From the NCBI RefSeq assembly GCF_028502605.1, contig NW_026611594.1, forward strand, positions 141,501-205,500: a stretch of 64,000 bases of DNA, read 5' to 3'. The position numbers and the translations under genes were made by a program. Below the pieces are notes generated by a model. That model was not told where the DNA came from. It saw nothing but the letters and a program-made list of their open reading frames with translations, and ran no database searches. The DNA is from Trichoderma breve. Taxonomy: Eukaryota; Ascomycota; Sordariomycetes; Hypocreales; Hypocreaceae. Every line of letters begins with the position of its first letter. The stretch's first letter is position 1. This document shows, piece by piece, positions 11,138 through 21,469 of this stretch.

Positions 11138-12661
11138 ATGGCTTCGTCACACGATCCCGCGCGGCGGCGATCAAGTTCTGCCAGCTACAACGCCCCGATC
11201 GCGTACCAAAACCTCGACGATGCCACCGCCGGATTATCAGTCGATATCCCAGACGAAAATCCGTCGCCAACAACAGAAAAGCCGCCGCCGTCCCCTGTTC
11301 GCGAAGCTCGGCGGCGATCCGTCGCAGAAGCCCCGTCCTACGACATTCCAGACGACTGGGCGAATCTCGATGAACTGGCAGCGACAAGCCCCGTGGAAAA
11401 CGTCGCCGAGTCGTCTATATACAGGCACCACAGCCTAGAGCAGATTCGGAGTCGAGACCGTGAAGAGCGGGAATCGCGACGCGCCAGTCTCGCAGAGTCA
11501 ACCCTGCAACCCCCAGCGGCGGAATTGACCGACGTCGAAGCCGTCAATGAAAAAGAGGAACACCATGTGTCGAGGCTGGCAACTCAGATCTACACGATAT
11601 CGTACCTCGTCTTCTTTGCCATATGGGGCACTCTTGCGCGTGTGGGATTGAGCGCATTGAATACTTACCCTGGCGACCCAGTCATATTCAACATTCTATG
11701 GGCCAACTTCGGCGGCAGTCTCGTCATGGGCTTCCTCTCCGAGGATCGGATGCTGTTCCGCTATGAATGGGGAACACCTTCCTATGACCAAATGCTTGCG
11801 CGCGCAAAGGAAAATTCAAATACTGGCTCAGAGAGCTCAGGACAGGGCGATCAAGTCATCGATCTAGTGGCCGCCAAGAAGGCCCATCTAGCAACCAAAA
11901 AGACGATTCCCCTCTACATTGGCCTGGCGACCGGTTTCTGCGGCAGCTTCACCAGCTTTTCAAGCTTCATCCGCGACATCTTCCTCGCCCTGTCCAACCA
12001 AATGGTCACCCCCGGCCTAGGCATCCCAGGCCGAAACGGCGGATACTCATTCATGGCCCTCCTCGCCGTGACCATCACGACAGTCTCCCTCTCGCTAGCA
12101 GGCTTAATCCTCGGCGCGCACCTCGCCATCGCTCTAGAACGATTCACCCCGTCCATCCCATACCCCGTGACCCGCAAGATCCTCGACCCCCTCGGCGTCT
12201 TCCTCGGCTGGGGCTGCTGGCTCGGCGCAGTCCTCATGGCAATCTTCCCCCCGCACAACAAGTGGCGCGGCGAGATCCTCTTCGCCCTCGTCTTCGCACC
12301 CCTGGGATGCCTCGCCCGCTTCTACCTCGCCATCTATCTCAACGGCAAAATCGCCTCGTTTCCCCTGGGTACTTTTGCTGCAAACATCGCTGGCACCGCC
12401 GTCTTGGGTATGTCGTGGGATATCGCTCACGCTCAAATAGGAGGGATCGTCGGATGTCAGGTGTTGCAGGGAATCGAAGATGGCTTCTGTGGGTGCTTGA
12501 CTACCATCTCGACGTGGGTTGCCGAGTTGAGCAGCCTCAAACGAAGCCACTCGTATATATATGGCTTTAGTAGCGTGGCGGTCGCTCTGGCAGTAATGAT
12601 TGCCATCATGGGAGGCCTACGATGGAGCGATGGCTTTAGCCCTTTGCTTTGCGTGTCTTAA
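11138..12661 (+). CDS. FEX1: Fluoride export protein FEX (double CrcB domain)
   Basis: Plasma-membrane fluoride channel that lowers cytosolic fluoride. Single exon, 507 aa. A long polar N-terminal tail (residues 1 to about 145, rich in S, R, E and P) precedes two homologous CrcB domains. Domain 1: TQIYTISYLVFFAIWGTLAR, NILWANFGGSLVMGFLSEDR and GLATGFCGSFTSFSSFIRD. Domain 2: PLGCLARFYLAIYLNG, PLGTFAANIAGTAVLG and GIEDGFCGCLTTISTWVAEL. The GxCGxxTxxS/T motif with the Phe-box pattern and the WANFGG / AANIAG Asn motifs are present in both halves. Fused duplicated CrcB domains are the normal eukaryotic FEX layout. The N-tail is longer than in yeast. Confidence 0.93.
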   Translation: MASSHDPARRRSSSASYNAPIAYQNLDDATAGLSVDIPDENPSPTTEKPPPSPVREARRRSVAEAPSYDIPDDWANLDELAATSPVENVAESSIYRHHSLEQIRSRDREERESRRASLAESTLQPPAAELTDVEAVNEKEEHHVSRLATQIYTISYLVFFAIWGTLARVGLSALNTYPGDPVIFNILWANFGGSLVMGFLSEDRMLFRYEWGTPSYDQMLARAKENSNTGSESSGQGDQVIDLVAAKKAHLATKKTIPLYIGLATGFCGSFTSFSSFIRDIFLALSNQMVTPGLGIPGRNGGYSFMALLAVTITTVSLSLAGLILGAHLAIALERFTPSIPYPVTRKILDPLGVFLGWGCWLGAVLMAIFPPHNKWRGEILFALVFAPLGCLARFYLAIYLNGKIASFPLGTFAANIAGTAVLGMSWDIAHAQIGGIVGCQVLQGIEDGFCGCLTTISTWVAELSSLKRSHSYIYGFSSVAVALAVMIAIMGGLRWSDGFSPLLCVS

Positions 12662-13031
12662 CCAAGGAGTGCAAGTACACGAAAGTGAAAAATAAAAGGA
12701 ACGACAGACGCCGAGCTGCCGACTACCTAACGAAACAATGTAGACATAGAGCGGATCTTTGGCTGGCTTCGGCCGGCTTCGGCTCCAGTTTAGATAGCAT
12801 ATCATAGCATTCCATAACAGGAGATTAAAAGTAATACTAATTTGGGAACAGGTGGCATATTGCAGAAATACGTCTTGATTACTATAGAATATCTCAGTAT
12901 CTAGCGCTCATGGAGACCCCCAAGCTATGCCAGAAAGTCCCATTACCAAGGATAATAAATACAAAATTCGCTGTCAAGGAGCGCTGAGCAAATTAAAACG
13001 CAGAAAACGCAGAAGTCGGGTAAAGGACACT
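12662..13031. other. Convergent 3' intergenic region
   Basis: 370 bp between the 3' ends of FEX and the amidoligase-like gene. Contains a short direct repeat of GGCTTCGGC near 12767-12784. No gene seen. Confidence 0.5.
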
Positions 13032-14291
13032 TCATCGTTGCACCTTATGCCGCCCTGGGGCCCGCAACTCAGATGGTGCCAGAAACTGTTGCCGATCGAT
13101 GAATCTGTAGCAAAGCCGATGGCCAGCTCTGTAGTGCTTAACGATGGCTTCCCAGGGAGCAGACCATTCCTCCGTTAATCCAAGCGTCGACAAGAGCGCT
13201 TTCCATCGATGCGTAGGGGGCGTGCTGTTAACTGAGAAGCCGTGTATCAAGTCATCCAACTGTGAGATGTACTGCTTAAACCTGTCGGCACTCTGCGCTG
13301 TGGCCCGTAGGAGGCATATGGACAAGTCAATCCAGTATTGGGATGCGTCCAGGTCGTCGTAAGGATGCCAAAGGCTATAGCGGAACTCAAACGTGGGGCC
13401 ATGAGTGTACTTTCCAGCGGGCCGTATAGCAAACGACGTAGCATCCCCATTGTACCCAAGAAGGCCCTTGGCGAGTTCGCCGGTTGAGCCAGCATCCCAT
13501 ACGAGTTCAAGTCTGGTTAAAAGGTCCATGTTGCGGAGGTCGGGAAGATGCTGTTTCGAGATAGCAGCCCTAAGGGGATCTTGTTGACGGGATCTTCCTC
13601 CAGAGCCATACCAGACGAGAGACGAGATTCGGGAACACGTTTCCATGGTTTTGACATGAGGATACGGCAACCCGTAAGAATTGGGGCAGACGCGCTCAAG
13701 CAACTCCTTCTCAAGAACCCACACCAGTGTCGTCATCTTTTTGGCAGTGAGCAGAGAGATTGGCATGAGTGCGGGCTTGACATGAACGTTGAATCTACAC
13801 GTCGAGTTGACATGAATCAGGACTCTTGATCGGAATAAAGCAAGGATCCATTGAACTGGAGTCATCCTATCCACAGCTTCTAGTTCGCGGTAAGTTGGAC
13901 TGCGAAGCCGCACGCCATACCATTCATACGCCTCGGGGCTGTGTCGCCTTGAATAAGTGGTGGGTGAGGGTTCGATGAGCCAGTGGCCCCCTAAGCCCAT
14001 GGGCGGTCCATTCTCTTCAGAGAAATATTCTATGCTCGTATCGGGAGACGAAGGGTCCCGACAGATGGCTACGGACTCGCCCGCTCTCACCAGCAAATCC
14101 TTGCACTTGTCCAGGATAGCAGCGCTAGGGTCTTCTTCTTGGACGGGACAGGCCCAAAGTCTTGGGGGTCGCGAAGCGTCGTAATCGAATTCCGGCGTCT
14201 CTTGTCCGACCATAAATTCGATCACATAACTGTAATCAACAGGGAAGCTGGGCTCCCTGACAGCCAGATCCTGAACAATTTCGTCCGCCAT
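13032..14291 (-). CDS. Putative amidoligase (Amidoligase_2-like)
   Basis: Single exon, 419 aa, from the ATG at 14291 (MADEIVQDLAV). An in-frame ATG at 14582 exists but the added stretch is Ser/His-rich and UTR-like. The layout resembles fungal Amidoligase_2 proteins (ATP-grasp-related COOH-NH2 ligases): an N-terminal strand with VIEFMVG near residue 20, a central FNVHVKPALMPISLLTAKKM followed by LVWVLEKELLERVCP, then LELVWDAGSTGELAKGLLG and TFEFRYSLWHPYDDLDASQY. The usual G-x-E-x-E strand is reduced to one acidic residue (SYVIEF), so activity is uncertain. Substrate unknown. The assignment rests on motif resemblance only; an alternative is an unassigned fungal family. Confidence 0.6.
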   Translation of the reverse strand: MADEIVQDLAVREPSFPVDYSYVIEFMVGQETPEFDYDASRPPRLWACPVQEEDPSAAILDKCKDLLVRAGESVAICRDPSSPDTSIEYFSEENGPPMGLGGHWLIEPSPTTYSRRHSPEAYEWYGVRLRSPTYRELEAVDRMTPVQWILALFRSRVLIHVNSTCRFNVHVKPALMPISLLTAKKMTTLVWVLEKELLERVCPNSYGLPYPHVKTMETCSRISSLVWYGSGGRSRQQDPLRAAISKQHLPDLRNMDLLTRLELVWDAGSTGELAKGLLGYNGDATSFAIRPAGKYTHGPTFEFRYSLWHPYDDLDASQYWIDLSICLLRATAQSADRFKQYISQLDDLIHGFSVNSTPPTHRWKALLSTLGLTEEWSAPWEAIVKHYRAGHRLCYRFIDRQQFLAPSELRAPGRHKVQR

Positions 14292-15483
14292 GACTGCTTG
14301 TTGATAGAAAACGTTAGTTTGGGAGAGATGAGATGAAGATGAAGCTGTAACGAATGTAAAGTTTGAGAATTTTGTAAATGTACTTTGGCCAGGCAAGGCG
14401 CTGTAGCGAGTGTGATGATATTGGTATTCTCGCCTCTTGTGGTGTCTGTGAGAACTCGAGGAAGACAGCAAACATTGACCAAGTAGATGTCCATCCCAGT
14501 ATAGACATCCCTCTGGGTACTCGCTTTCCGAAAGGAAGACGCTCTGTATAGCACTCTGGAAGGAACAATGCCCCCCTGCCAACCGGCAGATACCTCCTTC
14601 TCTCTTCTAGTTTGCATGTCGACAGCTAGGAACCACGGGGCTCAAAGGCTCCAAGTGTAGAGGTTTGGAGTAAAGAAAAGAGGCGGTTACAATAGCGGCA
14701 TGTCACCTTGTGTTGCCCTCGCGATCGAGTTGCACTGACCACGAGTGCCATGATTCCATGAGGGACTGCACCTGCAAAAGGTTCATTTTGGCGGCGCTGA
14801 GATTTTGGCGGCTGCTCATATGGTAACATGTCGTCTTTGGCATGACTGTTGATTAGTCAAGATGAGGCCCGATTTATCCAATGTGTGGTTCATTCGGTGA
14901 AGTGGAAAGACAGTGTGATTTTGGAAGGCCGAGAAGATGAGATAACAACCAAGCAGCTGGATCGGGTCCTGTTGCCGACCAAGGCGCACATGTCAGTGTG
15001 TCGTGTGTCATGTTGCATGTGTCATGCAATTCAAGATTCTGTGCAATTGCAATTGTCTCGGGGAAAAGTCAAATGCCCAAAGGAGCAATAATTGCGAAAG
15101 GTGAAGCTGTCAAGACCACAAGATGTTGTGCATTGGATGCCTTGTAGAAGTACCGAGGTACCGTTACATAAGCAGCTGAGCCCCATTAAAGTGTGGCTTC
15201 CATGCAGGCAACAGCCTCTAGCTCCACAATTCCAACAGCAGCTCTAATGACTTCACCTCAACTAAGTGCAGCTGTATTTAAGCCCGGCTATAAGCTGTGA
15301 AGAGACAAAGACGCGACTCGCCTTGATTCACATTCGCTTCTTCACGTATTTATTTACTTTCTTCCATACAATTGCAGTCTCTCTAGGCGGTGGCATCCTG
15401 TTCAACAGCTACGCGCAACACGCCATACGCTGTACGCTATAAGCCACTCACTATAACAATTGATCATCTCAGCGTAGCGCGAC
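14292..15483. promoter_or_regulatory. Divergent intergenic region upstream of amidoligase and LIG4
   Basis: About 1.2 kb between two divergently oriented genes. Short frames have no support. It should hold both promoters. No specific site is claimed. Confidence 0.45.
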
Positions 15484-18400
15484 ATGAGCAAATGGTCGGC
15501 CAAGGAGCAAAAGACCCCCAACGAAGATGCGCTGAGGGAAGATGACCTTCAATATGGCACAGGGGGGATGACGGAGGAGGAATTGGCCGAAAAGTAAGTA
15601 TGCCGTCTGTATCTGTTGTCGCATCACTCCTGACACTGATCAAGATATCCCAATAAGCCGAGGAATCATTCCAAGACGCTCAAGTTCTCAGAGCTATTCA
15701 GGGATCTCTTCAACCCATTGAATGACAACAAGAAGCAGCCCGCTGGTGGATCGGTGCCTGCCAGCAAAAAGGGCCCCCATGGACTGGCCAAGCTGTCGCC
15801 GCAGGAGCAGAGACGACACATTGTCGAGAGATTCATCACGCGATGGAGAAAGGAAGTCGGTGATGACTTTTATCCTGCTCTGCGCCTCATCCTACCAGAC
15901 AAGGACCGTGATCGTGGTGTCTACGGGCTGAAAGAGAATGCTATAGGGAAGCTTCTCGTCAAGCTGATGAAGATTGACAAAAACTCCGAGGACGGCTACA
16001 ATCTCTTGCACTGGAAGCTGCCGGCCCAAACAACCGGGGCACGTCTAGCTGGCGATTTCGCCGGCCGATGCTTCGAAGTCATCTCGAAACGGCCAATGCG
16101 CCTGCAGGTGGGCGACATGACGATTGCAGAGGTCAATCACCAACTCGACAAGCTGGCTGCCTCGAGCGGAGAATCCGAGAACCTTGCCATCTTTGAAACC
16201 TTTTACAACCGCATGAATGCGGAAGAGCTTATGTGGCTCATTCGCATCATTTTGAAGCAGATGAAGGTGGGCGCTACCGAAAAGACGTTTCTGTATCTGT
16301 GGCACCCCGATGGCGAGGCTCTCTTCAGCGTGTCGTCAAGTCTCAAACGCGTATGCTGGGAACTCTACGATCCCGAGTTTAGACTCGAACAGGATGAGGC
16401 GGGTATTGCACTGATGCAGTGCCTCCAACCACAGCTCGCCCAGTTCCAAATGCCAGCCTCGTTCCAAAAGATGATTGAACTCTTGCGACCGACGGAAGAT
16501 GACGCCGAGTTTTGGATAGAGGAAAAGCTGGATGGCGAGCGCATGCAGATGCACATGATGGAGGATCCCAGCCATCCAGGAGGGCGACGGTTTTGCTTCT
16601 GGTCAAGAAAGGCCAAAGACTATACCTATCTATATGGCAACGGTCTGCTTGATGAAAATTCTAGCTTGACGAGACATTTAAAAAATGCCTTTGCGCCTGG
16701 TGTTCGAAACCTGATTTTGGATGGCGAGATGATTACTTGGGACATGGGTGTTGACAAGATTGTTCCTTTTGGTACTCTGAAATCGGCAGCCATAGCGGAA
16801 CAAAACAACAAGTCTGATTCGAATGCGGCCGGCCACCGCCCCTTGTTTCGGGTATTTGACATACTGTACCTAAACGACAAGCAATTGACCCAGTATACCC
16901 TGCGCGATCGCCGGAACGCTCTGAGCAAGGCAGTCAAGTCAGTACATCGGCGGTTAGAAGTTCACGAATACACAAAGGCAACATCAGCCGATGCCATTGA
17001 GCCGCTTTTGAGAGAAGTGGTTGCCAATGCATCAGAAGGACTCGTGTTGAAGAATCCACGATCCATGTATCGTCTCAACAGCCGCAACGACGACTGGCTA
17101 AAGGTGAAGCCCGAGTACATGTCGGAATTCGGCGAGTCGCTCGACTGTGTCATTATTGGTGGCTACTACGGCTCAGGAAGAAGAGGAGGAATATTGTCGA
17201 GTTATTTGTGCGGTCTCCGCGTGACCCAGAACCACATTCAGGCCGGTGCCAACCCAGAGAAATGCTTTAGCTTCTTCAAAGTTGGCGGCGGCTTTCGAAC
17301 AGAGGACTATGCCGAGATTCGGCATCGCACTGACGGCAAATGGATGGAATGGGATCCCAAAAACCCGCCTTCAGAGTACATTGAGCTGGGTGGTGGTGAA
17401 GCCAAACAGTATGAACGGCCTGACATGTGGATTCGACCCAAAGATTCTGTTGTAGTCTCTGTCAAGGCCGCCAGCGTTGGCCCTTCAGATCAATTCGCTC
17501 GAGGCTTCACATTGAGGTTCCCTCGGTTCCGACGCCTACGACTCGACCGAAGCTGGGATACATCATTATCCCTGGAAGAGTTTCAAGAGCTCAAACAGAG
17601 GGTAGAAACCGAGTTGAAGGCGATAGAAATGACGGTGGAAGATCGCAGAAGGCGAAATCCGAAGCGAATCAAGAAGGAGCTCGTCATTGCGGGCGATGAT
17701 GCGGCACCTCCTCAATACGAAGGCGACAAGTCGAAGCTATTTGAAGGTCTCGAGTTTTGCGTGCTCTCCGAGTCCCTGAAACCATACAAAAAGACAAAAA
17801 CACAGCTAGAATCAATCATCAAGGAAAACGGCGGCTCCATTTCACAGAGGGCCGCTGCAGGCACAAAAATGGTTCTCATCGGTGACAAGAAGGTGGTCAA
17901 GGTCGCCAGCTTAATCAAAGACGGAGACGTGGACATAATTCGACCAAGATGGATCAAGGACTGTCTAGAGCAGCCCAACGGAGGATTCCTGCTCCCGTAC
18001 GAGAAAAGTCATCTATTTCATGCGACGGATGCCTTGGTCGATGCCGCGGCGCAGAATACAGATCAATTTGGCGACAGCTACGCACGAGATGTAAGCGTAG
18101 ACGAGTTACGAGAACTGTTGCGCGACATGCCCAAACTCGAAAGAATGGAATCATTCGACAAGGTCCTGTTCCTAGAACAGCTAGAACAGCACGGCAAAGA
18201 CGTCACCACGCTACGAAACTTTATGTTCTCACGCTGCAGAGTGCTCTTCTACCTTGCAGACGACGCAAAGGAGAATACCAAGGATAAATGGGAGCGATAC
18301 ATCCGATATGGCGGCGGGTCGTGCAGCCAGGAGCTAGACGACGAGACGGTAACGCATATTGTGGTGCTGGGAGACGATGTGATGGAGATTGGGGACGTGG

Positions 18401-18522
18401 GCGACAAGTTACGCTCGAGATTGAGTTCAAGGCGGAAGATGCCGAGGTTGGTGAGCGAGAAGTGGGTGGAGGAGAGTTGGAGAGAGAAGACGCTGCTTGA
18501 TGAGGAGCGGTATATCGTCTGA
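15484..18522 (+). CDS. LIG4: DNA ligase IV
   Basis: ATP-dependent ligase that seals breaks in non-homologous end joining with the XRCC4/Lif1 partner; nuclear. Two exons: 15484-15593 and 15645-18522, giving 995 aa. The short first exon (MSKWSAKEQKTPNEDALRED) is supported by GTAAGT, an AG at 15643-15644 and continuous phase, giving ...AEKYPNKPRNHSKTLKFSEL. Order: N-terminal DNA-binding domain; adenylation motif EEKLDGERM with the nucleophilic Lys at about residue 331; LILDGEMITWD; SEGLVLKNPRSMY; WLKVKPEYM; OB-fold with RFPRFRRLRLDRSW. BRCT 1 covers about 731-822 (WIKDCLEQ) and BRCT 2 about 898-995 (SEKWVEESW). The tandem BRCT repeats distinguish it from ligase I. Full length for the family. Confidence 0.96.
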
Positions 18523-18773
18523 ATGGGTTGCTGACTATTCAGCGTAATGTAATGAGATTATGAGATTTGTTGTCTCCTTTGGTCTATGATGGGTATTCTC
18601 AGCGCCATCCTCAAGACAATGTTATGCAAATAATAAAGGAATCATGATTAAACTAAAGCATCTATATACCAAGACGGATAACATTAAGGGTATCTCGACA
18701 TTTTCCACCATTATCCACAACAAGACGTCTTTTTTCCTCTCCTCAGACTAAACAACAAGAGTAATATCCCAAA

Positions 18774-20624
18774 TCACCTCGTCTTCCTCTTCGCCTTGTT
18801 CCTCTTCCTGTTACTCAACACCCTCTTCCTCTGAATCACACGCACAAACCACGCATAAATCATTTCGCGCATGAGAATAAGCACCGTCGCAAACGCCGTT
18901 GGAACAGCACAAGCCCAGCTACAAACATCTCTTCATTAGCTTCTTCATCCTTTCACCTCCTATAATACACACGAAACAAAAAAACAATAAGGGGAAAAAA
19001 CTTACAAGTACCATATCCCATTATTAATCTCAGGAAACCCATCCGGCGGGAAGTTCTGCCCAAAGAACCCCGTAATAAACGTCAACGGCAAAAAGATAAT
19101 CGTCACCGTCGTCAGCTGCTTCATGCTCTCATTCTGGTTCGCCGAAATCGTGTTGAAAATAAGATTAATCAAATTCTCGCTGCTCTGCTTGCACTGCTCC
19201 AGCGCCTCCGTGATAATGATACAATGATCGAGGACGTCGCCCAGATACGTGTGCGTCATGGGCGTGACGATGACGCCGCTGGCCGGGTTCTCTAGCTCGA
19301 GGACGGCTTGCTCGTGGGTGAGGGAGGTGCGGTGGTCGCGGAGGACGTTGACGAGGTTGTCGATGGGGTTGAGGAAGCGCAGCATCTTGTTGATTTCGCT
19401 GATGCAGATGTAGAGGTTTTTGCACTGCTTGATGCTAGGCGAGGTGAGCACGTCCAGCTCCAGATCGCCAAGCACGTCGTTGTAAACGGCTGTCAGGGGA
19501 ATGGCCAAATCGATAATGGCATCGATAATGGCCTGGACAAGCAGCGAGGCATCGCAGGATTCACGCAAGACTGTACCCGGGTTGCTAAGACGGGTAACAA
19601 TTGGTCTCTCCACATCTCCAGCAGAAACCTCAAAGAAGGAAATAACAGTGTTGTCCGCCGTCAGGAAGATGGACACTTGCTCAGCCGCAACAGCCAGGTT
19701 GAGCGGCGCAAGGATCGAATTCGCCTCCATGTACTCCGTTCGAATCTCATTCCCCGAAGCATGATACCGCTGCAGCGACCGAATCATGGATGTCTCATGC
19801 AGCTCTGGCGTCTCAGACAGCTCCGTCATGCACTTTGTAACAGTCCGCTTCTCAGGATCCGACGAAGAGCCCGACCCAGGAACCTTGCTCTCCTTGCTGC
19901 GGCCAAACCCACGAAACAGGTTCTTGAGCTTCGTCGTAGACCGTGACGATAAGAGGCTGCTCACGTCAGAGTCATCGTCCTCGTCAACGAGATGGACCAG
20001 CTTCTGCAGCGTCATGACGATAAAGGCGTGGCTCGGGTACCAGTCGGCCTTAGTCCTGTTCCTAATATTCATGATATCCTCCAGCGCAAGCTTATGCAGG
20101 CCCTTGTGCGCGCCAACCGCCTGAATCACATCCCAAGAGAGCCCATTGATATTGATCCAACGGCACTTTGCCCACTCCTCCTTTGGCTCCGTCAGAAACG
20201 ACACAAAGCCATCATTATCAAAGTGTTTCTTGGCCATCCTGTCCTTCGAAAAGTCCACAACGGTAATCTCGCACGGCGCGCTCAGCGTCGGCATCGAAGC
20301 ATGTCCGCCATCAGGCAAATTCGGATCGAACCCAGGTTCCGAGCCGGGCTGCCAGCCTGGACGCTCTGTGTAGGTAGCATCGAAATCGAAGTCGTCGGTG
20401 TCGTCAATCGTTCTAAAGGTCATGACACGACTGCTTTTTCGACGGCGCAGGGGTGAAAACGGTTCACGGTGAACCGCCGTGTCGGAGCGCGAGAGTCGCT
20501 GCACATCGGCCTGGGGAGGCGAAGTCGAAGAGTTTGTGTCGAGGCTGAGGTTGTAGTGGACTCGATTAAAGGCCGGCCTCGTCGACGGAGACACGCTGGC
20601 CTCGGCTTCGTCGATGGGCTCCAT
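18774..20624 (-). CDS. CorA-like divalent metal transporter with GQN motif
   Basis: Predicted Mg2+ or related metal channel of the CorA superfamily. Two exons: 20624-19006 and 18918-18774, giving 587 aa. A long soluble N-terminal region holds an acidic patch and a Ser-rich insert (SSLLSSRSTTKLKNLFRGFG), then helical CorA cytoplasmic segments (HKLALEDIMNIRNRTKADWY; LGDLELDVL). TM1 is TVTIIFLPLTFITGFFGQN and TM2, built across the intron, is IWYFWACAVPTAFATVLILM. A basic tail ends the protein. In canonical CorA the loop after TM1 is GMN; here it is GQN. The intron splits Phe of WYF in TM2, and the spliced frame restores TM2, which supports the model. Location (plasma or vacuolar membrane) unknown. 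Confidence 0.87.
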
Positions 20625-21469
20625 GGCGGCCTGCGAGAATCGTCGAAAATAATGTTCAATTCAAGGGATAGATAGAGAGAGAGAATCCGTCAGCTCCCTT
20701 CTCCTTCTTCGCGCCGCTCTAGATAGCGGCGATGGGCGATGTCGATATCGATGCTGTTGAGATGGATCGTCGTTGGGCTTCAACCTGACTCGAGCGCAAT
20801 TGTCGCTGCGTCAAAACTCGCCGCTTATCTTTCTTCCATCCAAATTGGCTTCGCCCTCAAGGACAAACAAAGATAAAGAAGCTGCATTCACCGCATCGCC
20901 AGCCGGATCGTGTCATCTTATTGATAAAAACAGGATTAATAACCCAGAGGTATTATTAGCATGGAGTGCTGACCCAGGGCATGTTCGCTTCGAAACAATA
21001 ATAGTACAAGTAAGGCAAGCCCCTAAGGCCACCCAAAAGTTCTAGGCCAATCTTAGTGACGTTGTTCTAGCGATGATCTAGCGGCGCTGGCCAATCACGG
21101 CCCGAGATGAGGCATTGATGCGGCAATTGGTTCCGCGTTCCATGATTTCACGTTTACAAGTTACAAAGCTCGGAATTGATTGTGCATGTCCATCCATTGC
21201 TGGTCGTTAAAAAAAATGAATATCCATCCCGTCATCGTGATCAACGGCGAGACTTAAGAAAGAGAAACAACGTTCTACAGTACAGCGGTAGTAAGTAGTA
21301 CATATTATACAGTGAAAAAGCCCTTCATCCTCCAATTCTCGCTCTGTGCCTGTGCCTTAGCGGCTGACTCCAATGCATTGATCCAAAACTCCCCCCTGGC
21401 TCTCCGTGAAACGAGCCACTCTCACTCTCACCCTCATTCTCACTCTCACATGTTTTCTTACAGAATCTC
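20625..21469. other. Intergenic, CorA 5' side and lectin 3' side
   Basis: 845 bp without a supported gene. The part next to 20625 is the CorA promoter. The part before 21470 holds a CTCACTCTCA-type simple repeat (21417-21451), in the lectin gene's 3' UTR. Confidence 0.5.

Noticed and set aside
12134..12550. Minus-strand acidic frame within the fluoride exporter gene
   Set aside because: Shadow of the second CrcB domain; no start context or splice support.
14292..14582. N-terminal extension of the amidoligase-like protein
   Set aside because: The Ser/His-rich translation looks like UTR. The ATG at 14291 gives a cleaner start.
19308..20456. Plus-strand frames of 154-212 codons
   Set aside because: Antisense to the CorA exon; composition is driven by its GC-rich codons.
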